NCBI RefSeq assembly: GCF_018069625.1
Contig: NZ_CP072941.1
Coordinates: 7,936,001 to 8,000,000, forward strand
DNA from: Streptomyces yatensis
GTDB lineage: Bacteria > Actinomycetota > Actinomycetes > Streptomycetales > Streptomycetaceae
DNA length: 64,000 bases
Direction of reading: 5' to 3'
The notes under the pieces were generated by a model. That model was not told the DNA's origin. It saw only the letters and a list, made by a program, of their open reading frames with translations, and did no database searches. The translations under genes and the position numbers were made by a program. Below, in pieces: positions 24,457 through 33,578 of this stretch; within the stretch, counting starts at the first letter, position 1; the number at the start of each line of letters is the position of its first letter.

Positions 24457-26322
24457 ATGCCCATGACCTCCTCGCCCGCCGCGACCGTGGCCTCCGCCGA
24501 CCACGCCACCGCCCACACCCTGCTCAACTGTCTGCTCCGTGAGGTGTCGGGGCCGGAGCACCAGACCGTCGTGGCCGATGGGTGGCTGCGGCTGAGGCTG
24601 CCGCGCTGCGGGGTGCTGTTGCGTGTCGGGCTGCGGCGCACCTCCCTCATCGGGGCGCACCGCTTCACCGGGCCGGTCAGCGAGCAGCGCGAGGGCGGCT
24701 GGACCGAGGTGTCCTGGCGCGAGCTGGCCGAGCGCATCCGCCGGGAGCTGCACCTGCGCACGGGGGTGCACAACGACGAGTTCCTGGACCAGGTCGCCTC
24801 CAGCCACGCGGGCATGACGGCGGCCCTGGCGGCCCTGGAGGCTCTGGAGGGCCGGGACGGCGGTGTCGTCGCGGACCCCTACCTCGCCTCCGAACAGTCC
24901 CTGCTCTTCGGTCACCGCTTCCACCCCACCCCCAAGGCCCGCACCGGCAGCGCCGACTCCTGGGCGCGGTTCGCCCCCGAGGCCGGGGCGCGCTTTCCGC
25001 TGCACCACCTCGCCGTACGCCAGGAGTACGTACGCGAGGAGCGGGTCGGCCAGGAGTGCGTCCACGGCGAGTCAGCGCAGCAGTCCGGAGCCCTCGGCGC
25101 GCTCGACCGGCAGGCCCCCGTCCCCGACGGCTACCGACTGCTGCCCGCCCACCCCTGGCAGTACGCGATGCTGCGCGAGCACCGACTGCTCCGTGCGGCC
25201 ATCGCCCGCGGCGACGTGCTGGACCTCGGGCCCGGAGGAGCCGAGTTCGCGCCGACCGCATCCGTCCGCACGCTCTACGACGGCCGGGACTTCCTCAAGT
25301 TCAGCCTCAATGTGCGGATCACCAACTGCCTGCGCAAGAACGCCGACTACGAGCTGTCCGGCGCCGTCGCCCTGACCCGTCTCCTGGAGCCGGTCGCCGC
25401 CGATCTCGCCGCCCGCTTCCCCGGCTGTGAGCTGCTGCGCGAACCCGCCTACCGGACGCTGGACCTCGGCGGCGACCAGCAGCTCATCGAGGGCTTCGGG
25501 GTGATCGTCCGCGAAGGGCTGGCCGCCCGGCTGCGGCCGGGGCTGACCGCGCTGCTCGCGGCGGCCGTCGCCGATGAGTACCCGACCAGCGGCGCCCAGA
25601 TCTCCCGGCTCCTCCCCGATGTCGGCCCCGACCGGCTCTCCGCGTGGTGGCAGGCGTATCTCGGCCTTCTCGTGCCACCCGTGCTGGCCGCCTACTTCGA
25701 TCACGGCGTGGTCCTGGAACCCCACCTCCAGAACGTCGTCATCGGCGTCGATCCCGCCGACGGCACCCCCCGGCAGGTGCTCTTCCGCGATCTGGAGGGC
25801 ACCAAGCTGGTGCCCGAGCGCCACACCGCCGCGCTCGCCGCGCTGCCCGAGGCGGTGGCCCGCCCGCTGACGTACGAGCGCGAGCGCGGCTGGGACCGGG
25901 TGGTGTACTGCCTGCTGGTCAACCACATCGCCGAGATGGTGGCCGCCCTCGCCGACCGCTGTCCGCGCCTGGAGCCCGCGCTGTGGTCGGCGGTCCGCCG
26001 GGTGCTGTGCGAGCGCTCGGCGGCCCATGACCACCCGCCCGCGCTGCGCGCCCTCGTGGCGGGTGTGCCGCTGCCCGCCAAGGCCAACCTCCTGACCCGC
26101 TGGGCTCGTCGGGCCGACCGCCACGCGGGCTATGTCCGTATCGCCAGCCCGCTCGCCTCCGCCCTGCTGTCCGAGGCGGCGTACGTGTCGGAGGCGGCGC
26201 ACGCGTCCGAGGCGGCGTACGTGTCCGAGGCGGCGTACGTGTCGGAGGCGGCCCACGTGTCAGAAGAAGCTCACGTGTCCGAAGAAGCCCACGCCATCCA
26301 CCACCCCAGGAGCAGCCGTTGA
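24457..26322 (+). CDS. IucA/IucC-family NIS siderophore synthetase (PvsD-like)
   Basis: About 621 residues from ATG 24457, which has GGAG 7 nt upstream. An alternative ATG 24349 overlaps the previous stop but adds 36 residues of Pro/Leu-rich, repeat-like sequence, so I prefer the shorter form. Core motifs are HRFHPTPKARTG, GYRLLPAHPWQYAML, LYDGRDFLKFSLNVRITNCL, YFDHGVVLEPHLQNVVIG, LFRDLEGTKLVP and the C-terminal PLPAKANLLTRWA. The tail carries seven 18-bp units (SEAAYV). With the first synthetase it should make the two condensations of a carboxylate siderophore. Confidence 0.9.
   Translation: MPMTSSPAATVASADHATAHTLLNCLLREVSGPEHQTVVADGWLRLRLPRCGVLLRVGLRRTSLIGAHRFTGPVSEQREGGWTEVSWRELAERIRRELHLRTGVHNDEFLDQVASSHAGMTAALAALEALEGRDGGVVADPYLASEQSLLFGHRFHPTPKARTGSADSWARFAPEAGARFPLHHLAVRQEYVREERVGQECVHGESAQQSGALGALDRQAPVPDGYRLLPAHPWQYAMLREHRLLRAAIARGDVLDLGPGGAEFAPTASVRTLYDGRDFLKFSLNVRITNCLRKNADYELSGAVALTRLLEPVAADLAARFPGCELLREPAYRTLDLGGDQQLIEGFGVIVREGLAARLRPGLTALLAAAVADEYPTSGAQISRLLPDVGPDRLSAWWQAYLGLLVPPVLAAYFDHGVVLEPHLQNVVIGVDPADGTPRQVLFRDLEGTKLVPERHTAALAALPEAVARPLTYERERGWDRVVYCLLVNHIAEMVAALADRCPRLEPALWSAVRRVLCERSAAHDHPPALRALVAGVPLPAKANLLTRWARRADRHAGYVRIASPLASALLSEAAYVSEAAHASEAAYVSEAAYVSEAAHVSEEAHVSEEAHAIHHPRSSR
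26170..26295 (+). repeat. 18-bp minisatellite at the 3' end of the second NIS synthetase gene
   Basis: Seven 18-bp units starting at 26170, 26188, 26206, 26224, 26242, 26260 and 26278 encode SEAAYV, SEAAHA or SEEAHV, forming an Ala/Glu-rich tail. Confidence 0.92.
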
Positions 26323-27578
26323 TCACCCCTGCCGTCCGTACCCTCGCCACGGAGCTGACCGGCGACGACCTCCCCGCCTACGTCTACGACCTGGCCGCGC
26401 TCCGCGCCCACGCGCGAGCCGTACGGGACGCGCTGCCGCCGGGCCTCGAGCTGTACTACGCCGCGAAGGCCAACCCGGCGCCCGCCGTCCTCCAGGCGCT
26501 CGCGCCCCACGTCACCGGGTACGAGGTCGCCTCCGGCGGTGAGGTGGAGCATGTCCGAACGACCGTACCCGGGGCGCCGCTGGCCTTCGGCGGGCCGGGC
26601 AAGACGGAGGGGGAGCTGCGGCGGGCGCTGACGCTGGGCGTGGAGCGGTTCCATGTGGAGAGCGAGCAGGAGCTGCGGCTGCTGGCCTGGGTGGCGCAGG
26701 ACGCGGGGATCCCGGCCGTGGACGTCCTTCTGCGCGTCAATCTCCCGGTGGCCGGTGACGAGCTGGGCGGCGCGGCGCTCGCCATGGGCGGCCGCCCGAG
26801 CCCCTTCGGCCTCGACCCCGAGGCCGTGGAGCGCTGCCTCCCCCTGCTCTCGGCGGACTCCGGCAGTCCCCTGCGGCTGCGCGGCATCCATGCCCATCTC
26901 GCCAGCGGCCTGGACGCCCCCGCCCAGGTCGCCGTCGCCGCCGCGATCGCCGACTGGGCGGCGAAGCTGTCCGGACGCCACGGGCTGGGCCTCACCGAGG
27001 TGAACGTCGGCGGCGGGATGGGCGTGGACTACGCCCACCCCGACCGCCGCTTCGACTGGGCCGCCTACGGCCAGGGCATGGCGGACCTCGCCCTCCGCCA
27101 CCCCGGCCTCACCCTGCGGATCGAGCCCGGCCGGGCGCTGACCGTCCACTGCGGCTGGTACGTCACCGAGGTGCTGGACATCAAGCACAGCGGCGGCGAG
27201 GCGTTCGCGGTGGTGCGCGGCGGCACCCACCACCTCCGCACCCCCGCCACCAAACAGCACGACCAGCCCTTCCAGGTGCTCCCCATGGACACCGGGAACA
27301 CCGGGAACACCGGGAACACCGGGAACACCGGGAACACCGGGGACCCCGGGGACACCTGGACTCGGCCCTGGGCGCGCCCGGCCGTACGGGCGGAGCCGGT
27401 CACGCTGGTCGGCCAGCTCTGCACCCCCAAGGATGTGCTGGCCAGCCGGATCCCGGTCGAGGAGCTACGGGTCGGGGACCGTGTCGCCTTCGCGATGGCA
27501 GGTGCGTACGCGTGGAACATCTCGCACCACGACTTCCTGATGCACCCCCGGCCGGGCTTCCACTACCTGGAGGAATGA
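26319..27578 (+). CDS. PLP-dependent fold-III decarboxylase (LysA-like, PvsE-like)
   Basis: 419-residue group-IV amino-acid decarboxylase. TTG 26319 overlaps the preceding stop (TTGA) and follows AGGAG. PLP should bind Lys50 in ELYYAAKANPAP. Other landmarks are YEVASGGEVEH, HLASGLDAPAQ, VNVGGGMGVDYA, RIEPGRALTVHCGWYVTEV and the Cys-bearing QLCTPKDVL supplied across the dimer. A homologue in vibrioferrin clusters decarboxylates a citryl-serine intermediate; here that is inferred from gene order. A 9-bp repeat (TGN units) interrupts a loop before LVGQLC. Last gene of the operon; no exporter follows. Confidence 0.88.
   Translation: MITPAVRTLATELTGDDLPAYVYDLAALRAHARAVRDALPPGLELYYAAKANPAPAVLQALAPHVTGYEVASGGEVEHVRTTVPGAPLAFGGPGKTEGELRRALTLGVERFHVESEQELRLLAWVAQDAGIPAVDVLLRVNLPVAGDELGGAALAMGGRPSPFGLDPEAVERCLPLLSADSGSPLRLRGIHAHLASGLDAPAQVAVAAAIADWAAKLSGRHGLGLTEVNVGGGMGVDYAHPDRRFDWAAYGQGMADLALRHPGLTLRIEPGRALTVHCGWYVTEVLDIKHSGGEAFAVVRGGTHHLRTPATKQHDQPFQVLPMDTGNTGNTGNTGNTGNTGDPGDTWTRPWARPAVRAEPVTLVGQLCTPKDVLASRIPVEELRVGDRVAFAMAGAYAWNISHHDFLMHPRPGFHYLEE
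27291..27353 (+). repeat. 9-bp minisatellite in the decarboxylase gene
   Basis: Five identical ACCGGGAAC units plus two variants (ACCGGGGAC, CCCGGGGAC) encode TGN/TGD/PGD tripeptides. Confidence 0.92.
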
Positions 27579-27591
27579 GGGTGGAAAACGA

Positions 27592-28032
27592 TCACTCGGC
27601 GGGCCGGGGCTCACCCCGATAGGTGCCGAAGGACCACTTGTTGCCCTCCGGGTCGGCGATGGCGAACTCACGGCTGCCGTACGGCTGGTCCTCGATCGGC
27701 CGGAGCACCCGCACACCGGCCGCCGTGAGCCGTTCGTACAGCGCGTCGACGTGATCGGTGACGACGTACGCCCCGAAGGTGCCCGGCTCCAGGCACCAGC
27801 TCTTGGTGGCCGGGTCGTACGAGCCGAGCATGATGCCGCCGCCCTCCGGCCAGTCGAGCTGGGCATGGGCGACGCGGTCTTCGTCGTGGTAGACGGCCGT
27901 GCGCAGGAAGCCGACCGTGTCGACCAGGAAGTCGATCAGGGCGATGGCGTCATGGGCCTGGAACGTGGGCCATACGGCCGGATCACGCGACTGCTTCTGC
28001 TGCTCCTGCTGCTGGTTCGGTGCGGTGTTCAT
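27592..28032 (-). CDS. VOC-superfamily (glyoxalase/bleomycin-resistance fold) protein
   Basis: 146 residues from ATG 28032. After a Gln-rich start, PTFQAHDAIALIDFLVDTVGF is the first beta-alpha-beta unit. AYVVTDHVDALYERLTAAGVRVLRPIEDQPYGSREFAIADPEGNKWSFGTY is the second. The fold covers metal-dependent isomerases, dioxygenases and drug-binding proteins; the function here is open. It starts 5 nt after the AraC-like gene stops, so it is cotranscribed with it. Its stop is 13 nt from the convergent decarboxylase stop. Confidence 0.82.
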   Translation of the reverse strand: MNTAPNQQQEQQKQSRDPAVWPTFQAHDAIALIDFLVDTVGFLRTAVYHDEDRVAHAQLDWPEGGGIMLGSYDPATKSWCLEPGTFGAYVVTDHVDALYERLTAAGVRVLRPIEDQPYGSREFAIADPEGNKWSFGTYRGEPRPAE

Positions 28033-28037
28033 ACGCT

Positions 28038-28916
28038 CTACTCTTCGCCGTAGAGCTGCCCCCCGGCTTGGATATTCCGGCACTCTTCGGCCAACCAGGC
28101 GGTCGGGCTCACCCCGGTGTACTGACGGAAGTCGCGCACCAGGTGGGAGTGGTCGAAGTAGCCGCAGTCGGCGGCGACCCGGGCCAGGTCCGGTGCCCGG
28201 CCCACCGCCACGGACCGCACCACCGTGTTCCTGGCGTGCTGGAAGCGCATCAGCCGCGCCGCCTGCTTGGGGCTCAGCCCCGTCTCGGCCCGGAACACGC
28301 TGGTCAGGCGGCGTGGGCTGAGCGCCACATGCTCGGCCAGGCCGGTCAGCGTCCCGGCCCCCCGGTGCCGGGCCAGCCACGTCCACGCCTCGGCGACCTC
28401 GCTGCGCACCGGCGCCCCGTCCTCGCCCGCCGCCGCGCGCTCCCGCAGATACGTGCCCAGCGTGGCGAACCGGTCCTCCCACGTGTGCTGCTCACACAGC
28501 CGCTCCCGGATTTCGGCGGCCCGCTTTCCCAGCACCTCCGCCCCGGAGGTGACCAGCTCGTCGCCGGAGGCGAGCGCCCCCGCCGGAAGCCCCAGCAGCG
28601 TGCGCGCCGCCAGCGGATGCACCGCGAGCTGCACCCCGGTCTCGCTCCCGCCCTGGGCGATATACGCGGGCCGCTGGTGCAGACCGCCGACGACGATCTC
28701 GGTCCGCGAGGCGCCGGGCCCCCGCGCCTGCTCGGGCGTGACGCCGCCGACGACGGGGCCCTCCAGCGAGAAGATCAGCGTCAGGTAGGGGGAGGGCAGC
28801 CCCCGGTGCAGCGTCGGCGGTATCCCCTCGGAGCGGTAGCCGACGGCGGTCACCACCATTCCGCCGAGCCCTTGCCCGAGCCCGGCCCGGGCCCGCACGA
28901 ACTCGTGGCTGCTCAT
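28038..28916 (-). CDS. AraC-family transcriptional regulator
   Basis: 292 residues. The N-terminal part (YLTLIFSLEGPVVGG, QLAVHPLAARTLLGLPAGAL) is a cupin-like sensing domain of the type with DUF6597. The C-terminal double helix-turn-helix runs through LTGLAEHVALSPRRLTSVFRAETGLSPKQAARLMRFQHA and VAADCGYFDHSHLVRDFRQYTGVSPTAW. It probably controls the VOC gene 5 nt downstream. The start ATG 28916 lacks a strong ribosome site. Confidence 0.88.
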   Translation of the reverse strand: MSSHEFVRARAGLGQGLGGMVVTAVGYRSEGIPPTLHRGLPSPYLTLIFSLEGPVVGGVTPEQARGPGASRTEIVVGGLHQRPAYIAQGGSETGVQLAVHPLAARTLLGLPAGALASGDELVTSGAEVLGKRAAEIRERLCEQHTWEDRFATLGTYLRERAAAGEDGAPVRSEVAEAWTWLARHRGAGTLTGLAEHVALSPRRLTSVFRAETGLSPKQAARLMRFQHARNTVVRSVAVGRAPDLARVAADCGYFDHSHLVRDFRQYTGVSPTAWLAEECRNIQAGGQLYGEE

Positions 28917-28980
28917 GGGGCCAGTATCACCCCGCGGATGGGCTCGCCCGCATGCGCCGGTCGTGTTGGGGGATCGCCCC

Positions 28981-29003
28981 GGCCGCCTGCGGAGCAGGCG
29001 GCC
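28981..29003. terminator. Terminator after the tetR gene
   Basis: A perfect 10-bp stem GGCCGCCTGC / GCAGGCGGCC with a 3-nt loop begins 3 nt past the minus-strand TetR stop. Confidence 0.75.
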
Positions 29004-29006
29004 GGT

Positions 29007-29735
29007 TCAGCCTGCCAGCTTCTGTAGCCATTCGCGCAGCAGAGCCGTCTCCGTGTCTCGCAGCGGTACCCCGGTGCCCGCGGCCGGGGGCCCGGTGGTG
29101 AGCGCGGTTCCGAGTGCGGCATCGAGGGCGAGTGCGCGCGAGGCCAGGTCCGACCCGGATGAGACGGGCGAGTCCGTGGTGATCGAGGCGATCACGGTGT
29201 CCCGCAGCCGTGTCGAAGTGGTCAGGTCACGCTCCGAGGACTCTTCGCCGATCAGCGCCAGCGTGGCACCCGTTGTCGCCGCGTGGATGACGCGGGTCGC
29301 CTGCTCCACCGGAACCCGGAGGCGCCCGGCGTCGGCCGCCCGGCCCAGCAGTCCCACCAGCAGGGCGTGCGCCTCGTCCGCGGCCGGGGGCCGCCGCCCG
29401 GGCTGCACCGTGCCGTACATGAGCATGTAGAACGCGGGGTGCTGCACTCCGAAGTCGACGTGCAGGTCCCAGCCGCGGTAGAGGTCTGCCACCGGGTCGT
29501 CGGGGGTCAGCGCCAGCGCCTCCCGTTTCTCGGCCAGGTACATCTCGAACCCGTAGGCGGCCAGCTCGGCCAGGAGTCCGTCCTTGTCGTCGAACATCCG
29601 GTACAGCGCGGGGGCCGTGATGCCCGCGGCTGCGGCGACAGCGCGTGTGGAGACCGCCTCGCTGCCACCCTCTTCCAAAAGCTTGGCGGCCACCTGGAGC
29701 ACCTGGCGCCGCGCGGCGCGTCGTCCCTCGTTCAT
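29007..29735 (-). CDS. TetR-family transcriptional regulator
   Basis: 242 residues from ATG 29735. The N-terminal helix-turn-helix is RRQVLQVAAKLLEEGGSEAVSTRAVAAAAGITAPALYRMFDDKDGLLAEL, typical of TetR; the rest is the ligand-binding helical domain. It is divergent from the flavodoxin-like and aldo/keto reductase genes and is their likely repressor. A 12-bp inverted repeat lies in the shared interval. Confidence 0.88.
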   Translation of the reverse strand: MNEGRRAARRQVLQVAAKLLEEGGSEAVSTRAVAAAAGITAPALYRMFDDKDGLLAELAAYGFEMYLAEKREALALTPDDPVADLYRGWDLHVDFGVQHPAFYMLMYGTVQPGRRPPAADEAHALLVGLLGRAADAGRLRVPVEQATRVIHAATTGATLALIGEESSERDLTTSTRLRDTVIASITTDSPVSSGSDLASRALALDAALGTALTTGPPAAGTGVPLRDTETALLREWLQKLAG

Positions 29736-29820
29736 GGAACAACGATATCTCATTTTGCGTAGCGTCGCTCTATCGGTGGTACGGTCTAAAGCGGAACGGC
29801 GATCCATGCCGATGGTGGCC

Positions 29821-29851
29821 GGCGCATGCCCGCGACACCCGGGCATGCGCC
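29821..29851. promoter_or_regulatory. 12-bp inverted repeat upstream of the flavodoxin-like gene
   Basis: GGCGCATGCCCG (29821-29832) and CGGGCATGCGCC (29840-29851) are exact inverted copies 7 nt apart, in the 245-nt divergent interval. It could be a TetR operator or an RNA hairpin in the leader. Nothing else stands out in this interval. Confidence 0.5.
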
Positions 29852-29980
29852 ACACCCTGGCCTGGGCCGCCGGTCCCCGACCCGTGGAGCAGTGCGGCCG
29901 ACCGCCGCGGCGGGCAGCTCATCGTCCGCCTGCACCACCACCGAACACGCCGCCATCGCGGCAGAAGAAGAGGAACACCC

Positions 29981-30568
29981 ATGTCCGATATCTCGATCGT
30001 CATCGCGTCGCATTCCGGCTACGGCCACACCGCGCAGATCGCCACGGCCGTGGCCGACGGCGCGCGCTCCATCGCCGGGACGCACGTCCACAGCGTGGAC
30101 GTCGCCTCCCTCAGCGACGCCGACTGGGAACTGATGGACGCCGCGGACGCCATCATCTTCGGCACCCCCACCTACATGGGCACCGCGTCGGGGGCGTTCC
30201 ACGCCTTCGCCGAGGCCAGCAGCAAGCGGTGGATGACCCGCGCCTGGAGCGACAAGCTCGCGGCGGGATTCACCAACTCCGGCTCCATGAGCGGCGACAA
30301 GCTGCACACCCTCCAGTACCTCTCGCTCCTGGCGGCCCAGCACGGAATGCTCTGGGTCAGCCTGAACCTCCTGCCGGGCTGGAACACCACCACATCCAGC
30401 CCCCAGGACGACAACCGCCTCGGCTTCTACCTCGGCGCCGGCGCGCAAAGCTTCAACGACACCCCCGCGGTCCACGACGCGGACCTGAACACCGCTCGCC
30501 ACCTCGGCCGGCGCGTCGCCGAGCACACCCGCATCCACCGTGCCGGACTGACCGCCGCAACGCACTGA
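29981..30568 (+). CDS. Flavodoxin-fold NAD(P)H oxidoreductase (WrbA-like)
   Basis: 195 residues from ATG 29981, with AGAGGAA upstream. ISIVIASHSGYGHTAQIATAVADGA is the FMN phosphate-binding loop, and IIFGTPTYMGTASGAFHAFAE the second flavin loop. FTNSGSMSGDKLHTLQYLSLLAAQHGMLWV matches WrbA/NQO-like reductases. Such enzymes reduce quinones or azo compounds by two electrons. It is probably cotranscribed with the aldo/keto reductase 67 nt downstream. Confidence 0.85.
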   Translation: MSDISIVIASHSGYGHTAQIATAVADGARSIAGTHVHSVDVASLSDADWELMDAADAIIFGTPTYMGTASGAFHAFAEASSKRWMTRAWSDKLAAGFTNSGSMSGDKLHTLQYLSLLAAQHGMLWVSLNLLPGWNTTTSSPQDDNRLGFYLGAGAQSFNDTPAVHDADLNTARHLGRRVAEHTRIHRAGLTAATH

Positions 30569-30635
30569 CACAACGGTCCGTGAAAGCACTCTTCGTGCAT
30601 AAACCACCTTTCAGTTCTCTTCAAAGGAGTGCGTC

Positions 30636-31625
<990 letters not shown>

Positions 31626-31811
31626 TGATCCACCCCGGGACAGATGTCACTCCGGTCGGCTCCGGTGAGATCAGCGCAGGGTCGCGGGGGCGAGGCGGAC
31701 CGTGTCGGGTGGGCTCGCCTTGTCACCATGTGTGCACCTCAGCCTCACAGGTGGTGGCCCCTGAGAACGACTACGCTGAGAGCGCACCGCACCCGAAGGA
31801 GGCTCCCGGTC

Positions 31812-32393
31812 ATGACCGCGACCCACGATCGTCCGCAGATGCTGCCGGAGGAGTTCGAGGAGTACGCGCGGCTGGCGGCTCGCGTGGCGGAGGGAGTGCG
31901 GTGGGAGTTCATCAACGGGAAGATCGGGGTCACGCCGGTGCCGGACGGCGATCACGGGCGGATCATCCAGTGGCTGGCGAGGATCTGCATTCAGGCCCAT
32001 CCCGACCTGTGGCTGCACGACCAGGGTCTCAAGGTCGAGACGTACCGCAACGGCCATGCGCGCCCCGACGGGACACTCGCCCAAAGTGACGCTTTCGTCG
32101 GCCAGGGGGAGTGGGCCGACGCCGGTCCCGTCCTGATGGTCGTGGAGGTCACCTCCTACGACTCCGACACCGACCGCAGGGACCGGGTCGAGAAGCCGCG
32201 CGCCTACGCCGAAACGGGCATCCCGGTGTATCTGCTGGTCGACCGGGAGGCCGGTGAGGTCACCGTGTTCAGCGAGCCCGACGGGGTCCGGTACGAGAGC
32301 ACCAAGACCGTGCCGTTCGGTAAGCCGCTCACGTTGCCCGGGCCGGTCGGCGTCACGCTGGACACCGAGCCGCTCCAGGGCTGGGTGCGCTGA
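31812..32393 (+). CDS. Uma2-family (DUF820) putative endonuclease
   Basis: 193 residues from ATG 31812, preceded by AAGGAGG. The Uma2 restriction-endonuclease-like fold is recognisable by VRWEFINGKIGVTPVPDGDHG, ARPDGTLAQSD, VLMVVEVTSYDSDTDRRDRVEKPRAYAETGIPVYLLVD and GVTLDTEPL. The D...E-x-T in VVEVTS sits where PD-(D/E)xK enzymes have E-x-K, as is usual in this family. Streptomyces carry many single Uma2 genes; their role is unknown. Confidence 0.85.
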   Translation: MTATHDRPQMLPEEFEEYARLAARVAEGVRWEFINGKIGVTPVPDGDHGRIIQWLARICIQAHPDLWLHDQGLKVETYRNGHARPDGTLAQSDAFVGQGEWADAGPVLMVVEVTSYDSDTDRRDRVEKPRAYAETGIPVYLLVDREAGEVTVFSEPDGVRYESTKTVPFGKPLTLPGPVGVTLDTEPLQGWVR

Positions 32394-32480
32394 GGGGGTG
32401 TCCGGCGGGTCTTGGCGCCTGCGGCGGGCCGCGCGGCGGAGCCGCATATCGATGCTTCCCCTCCCCGTCCCTTCCCTCAA

Positions 32481-32497
32481 CTGGGGCTCCGCCCCAG
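32481..32497. terminator. Small hairpin of a common Streptomyces intergenic motif
   Basis: CTGGGGC-TCC-GCCCCAG is a 7-bp perfect stem followed by ACCCCCGCTCCTCAATCGCC, a sequence I recognise as frequent between Streptomyces genes. It lies in the 230-nt gap before the exporter gene, which otherwise holds only two GGAGGGGCTGGAA copies. Confidence 0.5.
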
Positions 32498-32623
32498 ACC
32501 CCCGCTCCTCAATCGCCGGAGGGGCTGGAACATGGCCGGAGGGGCTGGAAGGTGGGGCTGAGCTGGGTGCGCTGAGGTCCCTGCCTCCGGCAGGCGCGCG
32601 GTGGCCTGGAATCATCCGGTGGC

Positions 32624-33391
32624 ATGTACACCGTTACCCTCTGGGAGTTCGCCGCGCTCGCGGCGGCATCCATACTCGTCGGCTTCTCGAAGACCGCCGT
32701 CAGTGGCGCCAATACCGTCAGCCTCGCGATCTTCGCGGCGGTCCTTCCGGCCCGGGAGTCGACCGGTGTGCTGCTCCCCCTGCTGATCGTCGGCGATCTG
32801 CTCGCCGTCCGCACTTATCGGCGGCACGCCCACTGGGGGACCCTGGTGCGGCTGTTCCCGGCGGTCGCGGCCGGGGTCGTGGTGGGCACGGTGTTCCTGC
32901 TCTGGGCCGGGGACGCGGAGGTGCGCACGTCCATCGGGGCGATCCTGCTGCTGATGGCCGGGGTCACGGTCTGGCGACGGCGTACGGCGGCCCGGACCGA
33001 GGCCCCCGCGACCACGCCCGACGCGGACGGGGCGGGCGCCCGGCTCAAGGCCGGTTCGTACGGTGTGCTCGGCGGCTTCACCACCATGGTGGCCAACGCG
33101 GGCGGCCCCGTGATGTCGCTCTACCTGCTCTCCGCCGGCTTCCGGAAGCTGGGTTTCCTGGGCACCTCGGCCTGGTTCTTCCTGATCGTGAACGTCGCCA
33201 AGGTGCCCTTCAGCGTCGGCCTCGGCCTGATCGACGGCCGCTCCCTGCTCCTGGACGCGCTGCTCGCGCTTTTCGTCCTGCCGGGTGCGTACATCGGTAA
33301 GGCGTGCGTGGACCGGATCAATCAGCGGCTCTTCGAGCGGCTGGTGATCGCGGCTACGGTGCTGGGCGGACTTCAGCTGCTCCTGCGGTGA
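32624..33391 (+). CDS. TauE/SafE-family membrane exporter
   Basis: 255 residues with about eight hydrophobic segments in two repeats. LAAASILVGFSKTAVSGANTVSLAIFAAVLPARESTGVLLPLLIVGDLLA and GVLGGFTTMVANAGGPVMSLYLLSAG are the paired TauE signature loops. The family exports sulfite, sulfonates or other anions. The last 38 nt overlap the 3' end of the convergent DUF397 gene. No sulfur gene is adjacent, so the substrate is open. Confidence 0.87.
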   Translation: MYTVTLWEFAALAAASILVGFSKTAVSGANTVSLAIFAAVLPARESTGVLLPLLIVGDLLAVRTYRRHAHWGTLVRLFPAVAAGVVVGTVFLLWAGDAEVRTSIGAILLLMAGVTVWRRRTAARTEAPATTPDADGAGARLKAGSYGVLGGFTTMVANAGGPVMSLYLLSAGFRKLGFLGTSAWFFLIVNVAKVPFSVGLGLIDGRSLLLDALLALFVLPGAYIGKACVDRINQRLFERLVIAATVLGGLQLLLR

Positions 33392-33578
33392 GGCTCGATA
33401 TGAACGCGCTCCAGCAGTGGGTGGGGAATATGAGGACGGGCCCGTCGGGATCCTTGGAGTCGCGGACGGGGACGATGCCGGGGAGGTTGTCGGCGACCTC
33501 GACGCATTCGCCGCCGCCATTGCTGCTGTAGCTGCTCTTGTGCCACGAAGCGGTTCTCAGATCTGGGGCGGTTCCCAT
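33354..33578 (-). CDS. DUF397 small protein
   Basis: 74 residues with the DUF397 pattern: WHKSSYSSNGGGECVEVADNLPGIVPVRDSKDPDGPVLIF. Such proteins pair with XRE/DUF5753 regulators in Streptomyces; BldB and WhiJ-type systems are known examples linked to development. It overlaps the preceding regulator by 22 nt and the convergent exporter gene by 38 nt. Confidence 0.88.
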   Translation of the reverse strand: MGTAPDLRTASWHKSSYSSNGGGECVEVADNLPGIVPVRDSKDPDGPVLIFPTHCWSAFISSLTAGAAEVRPAP

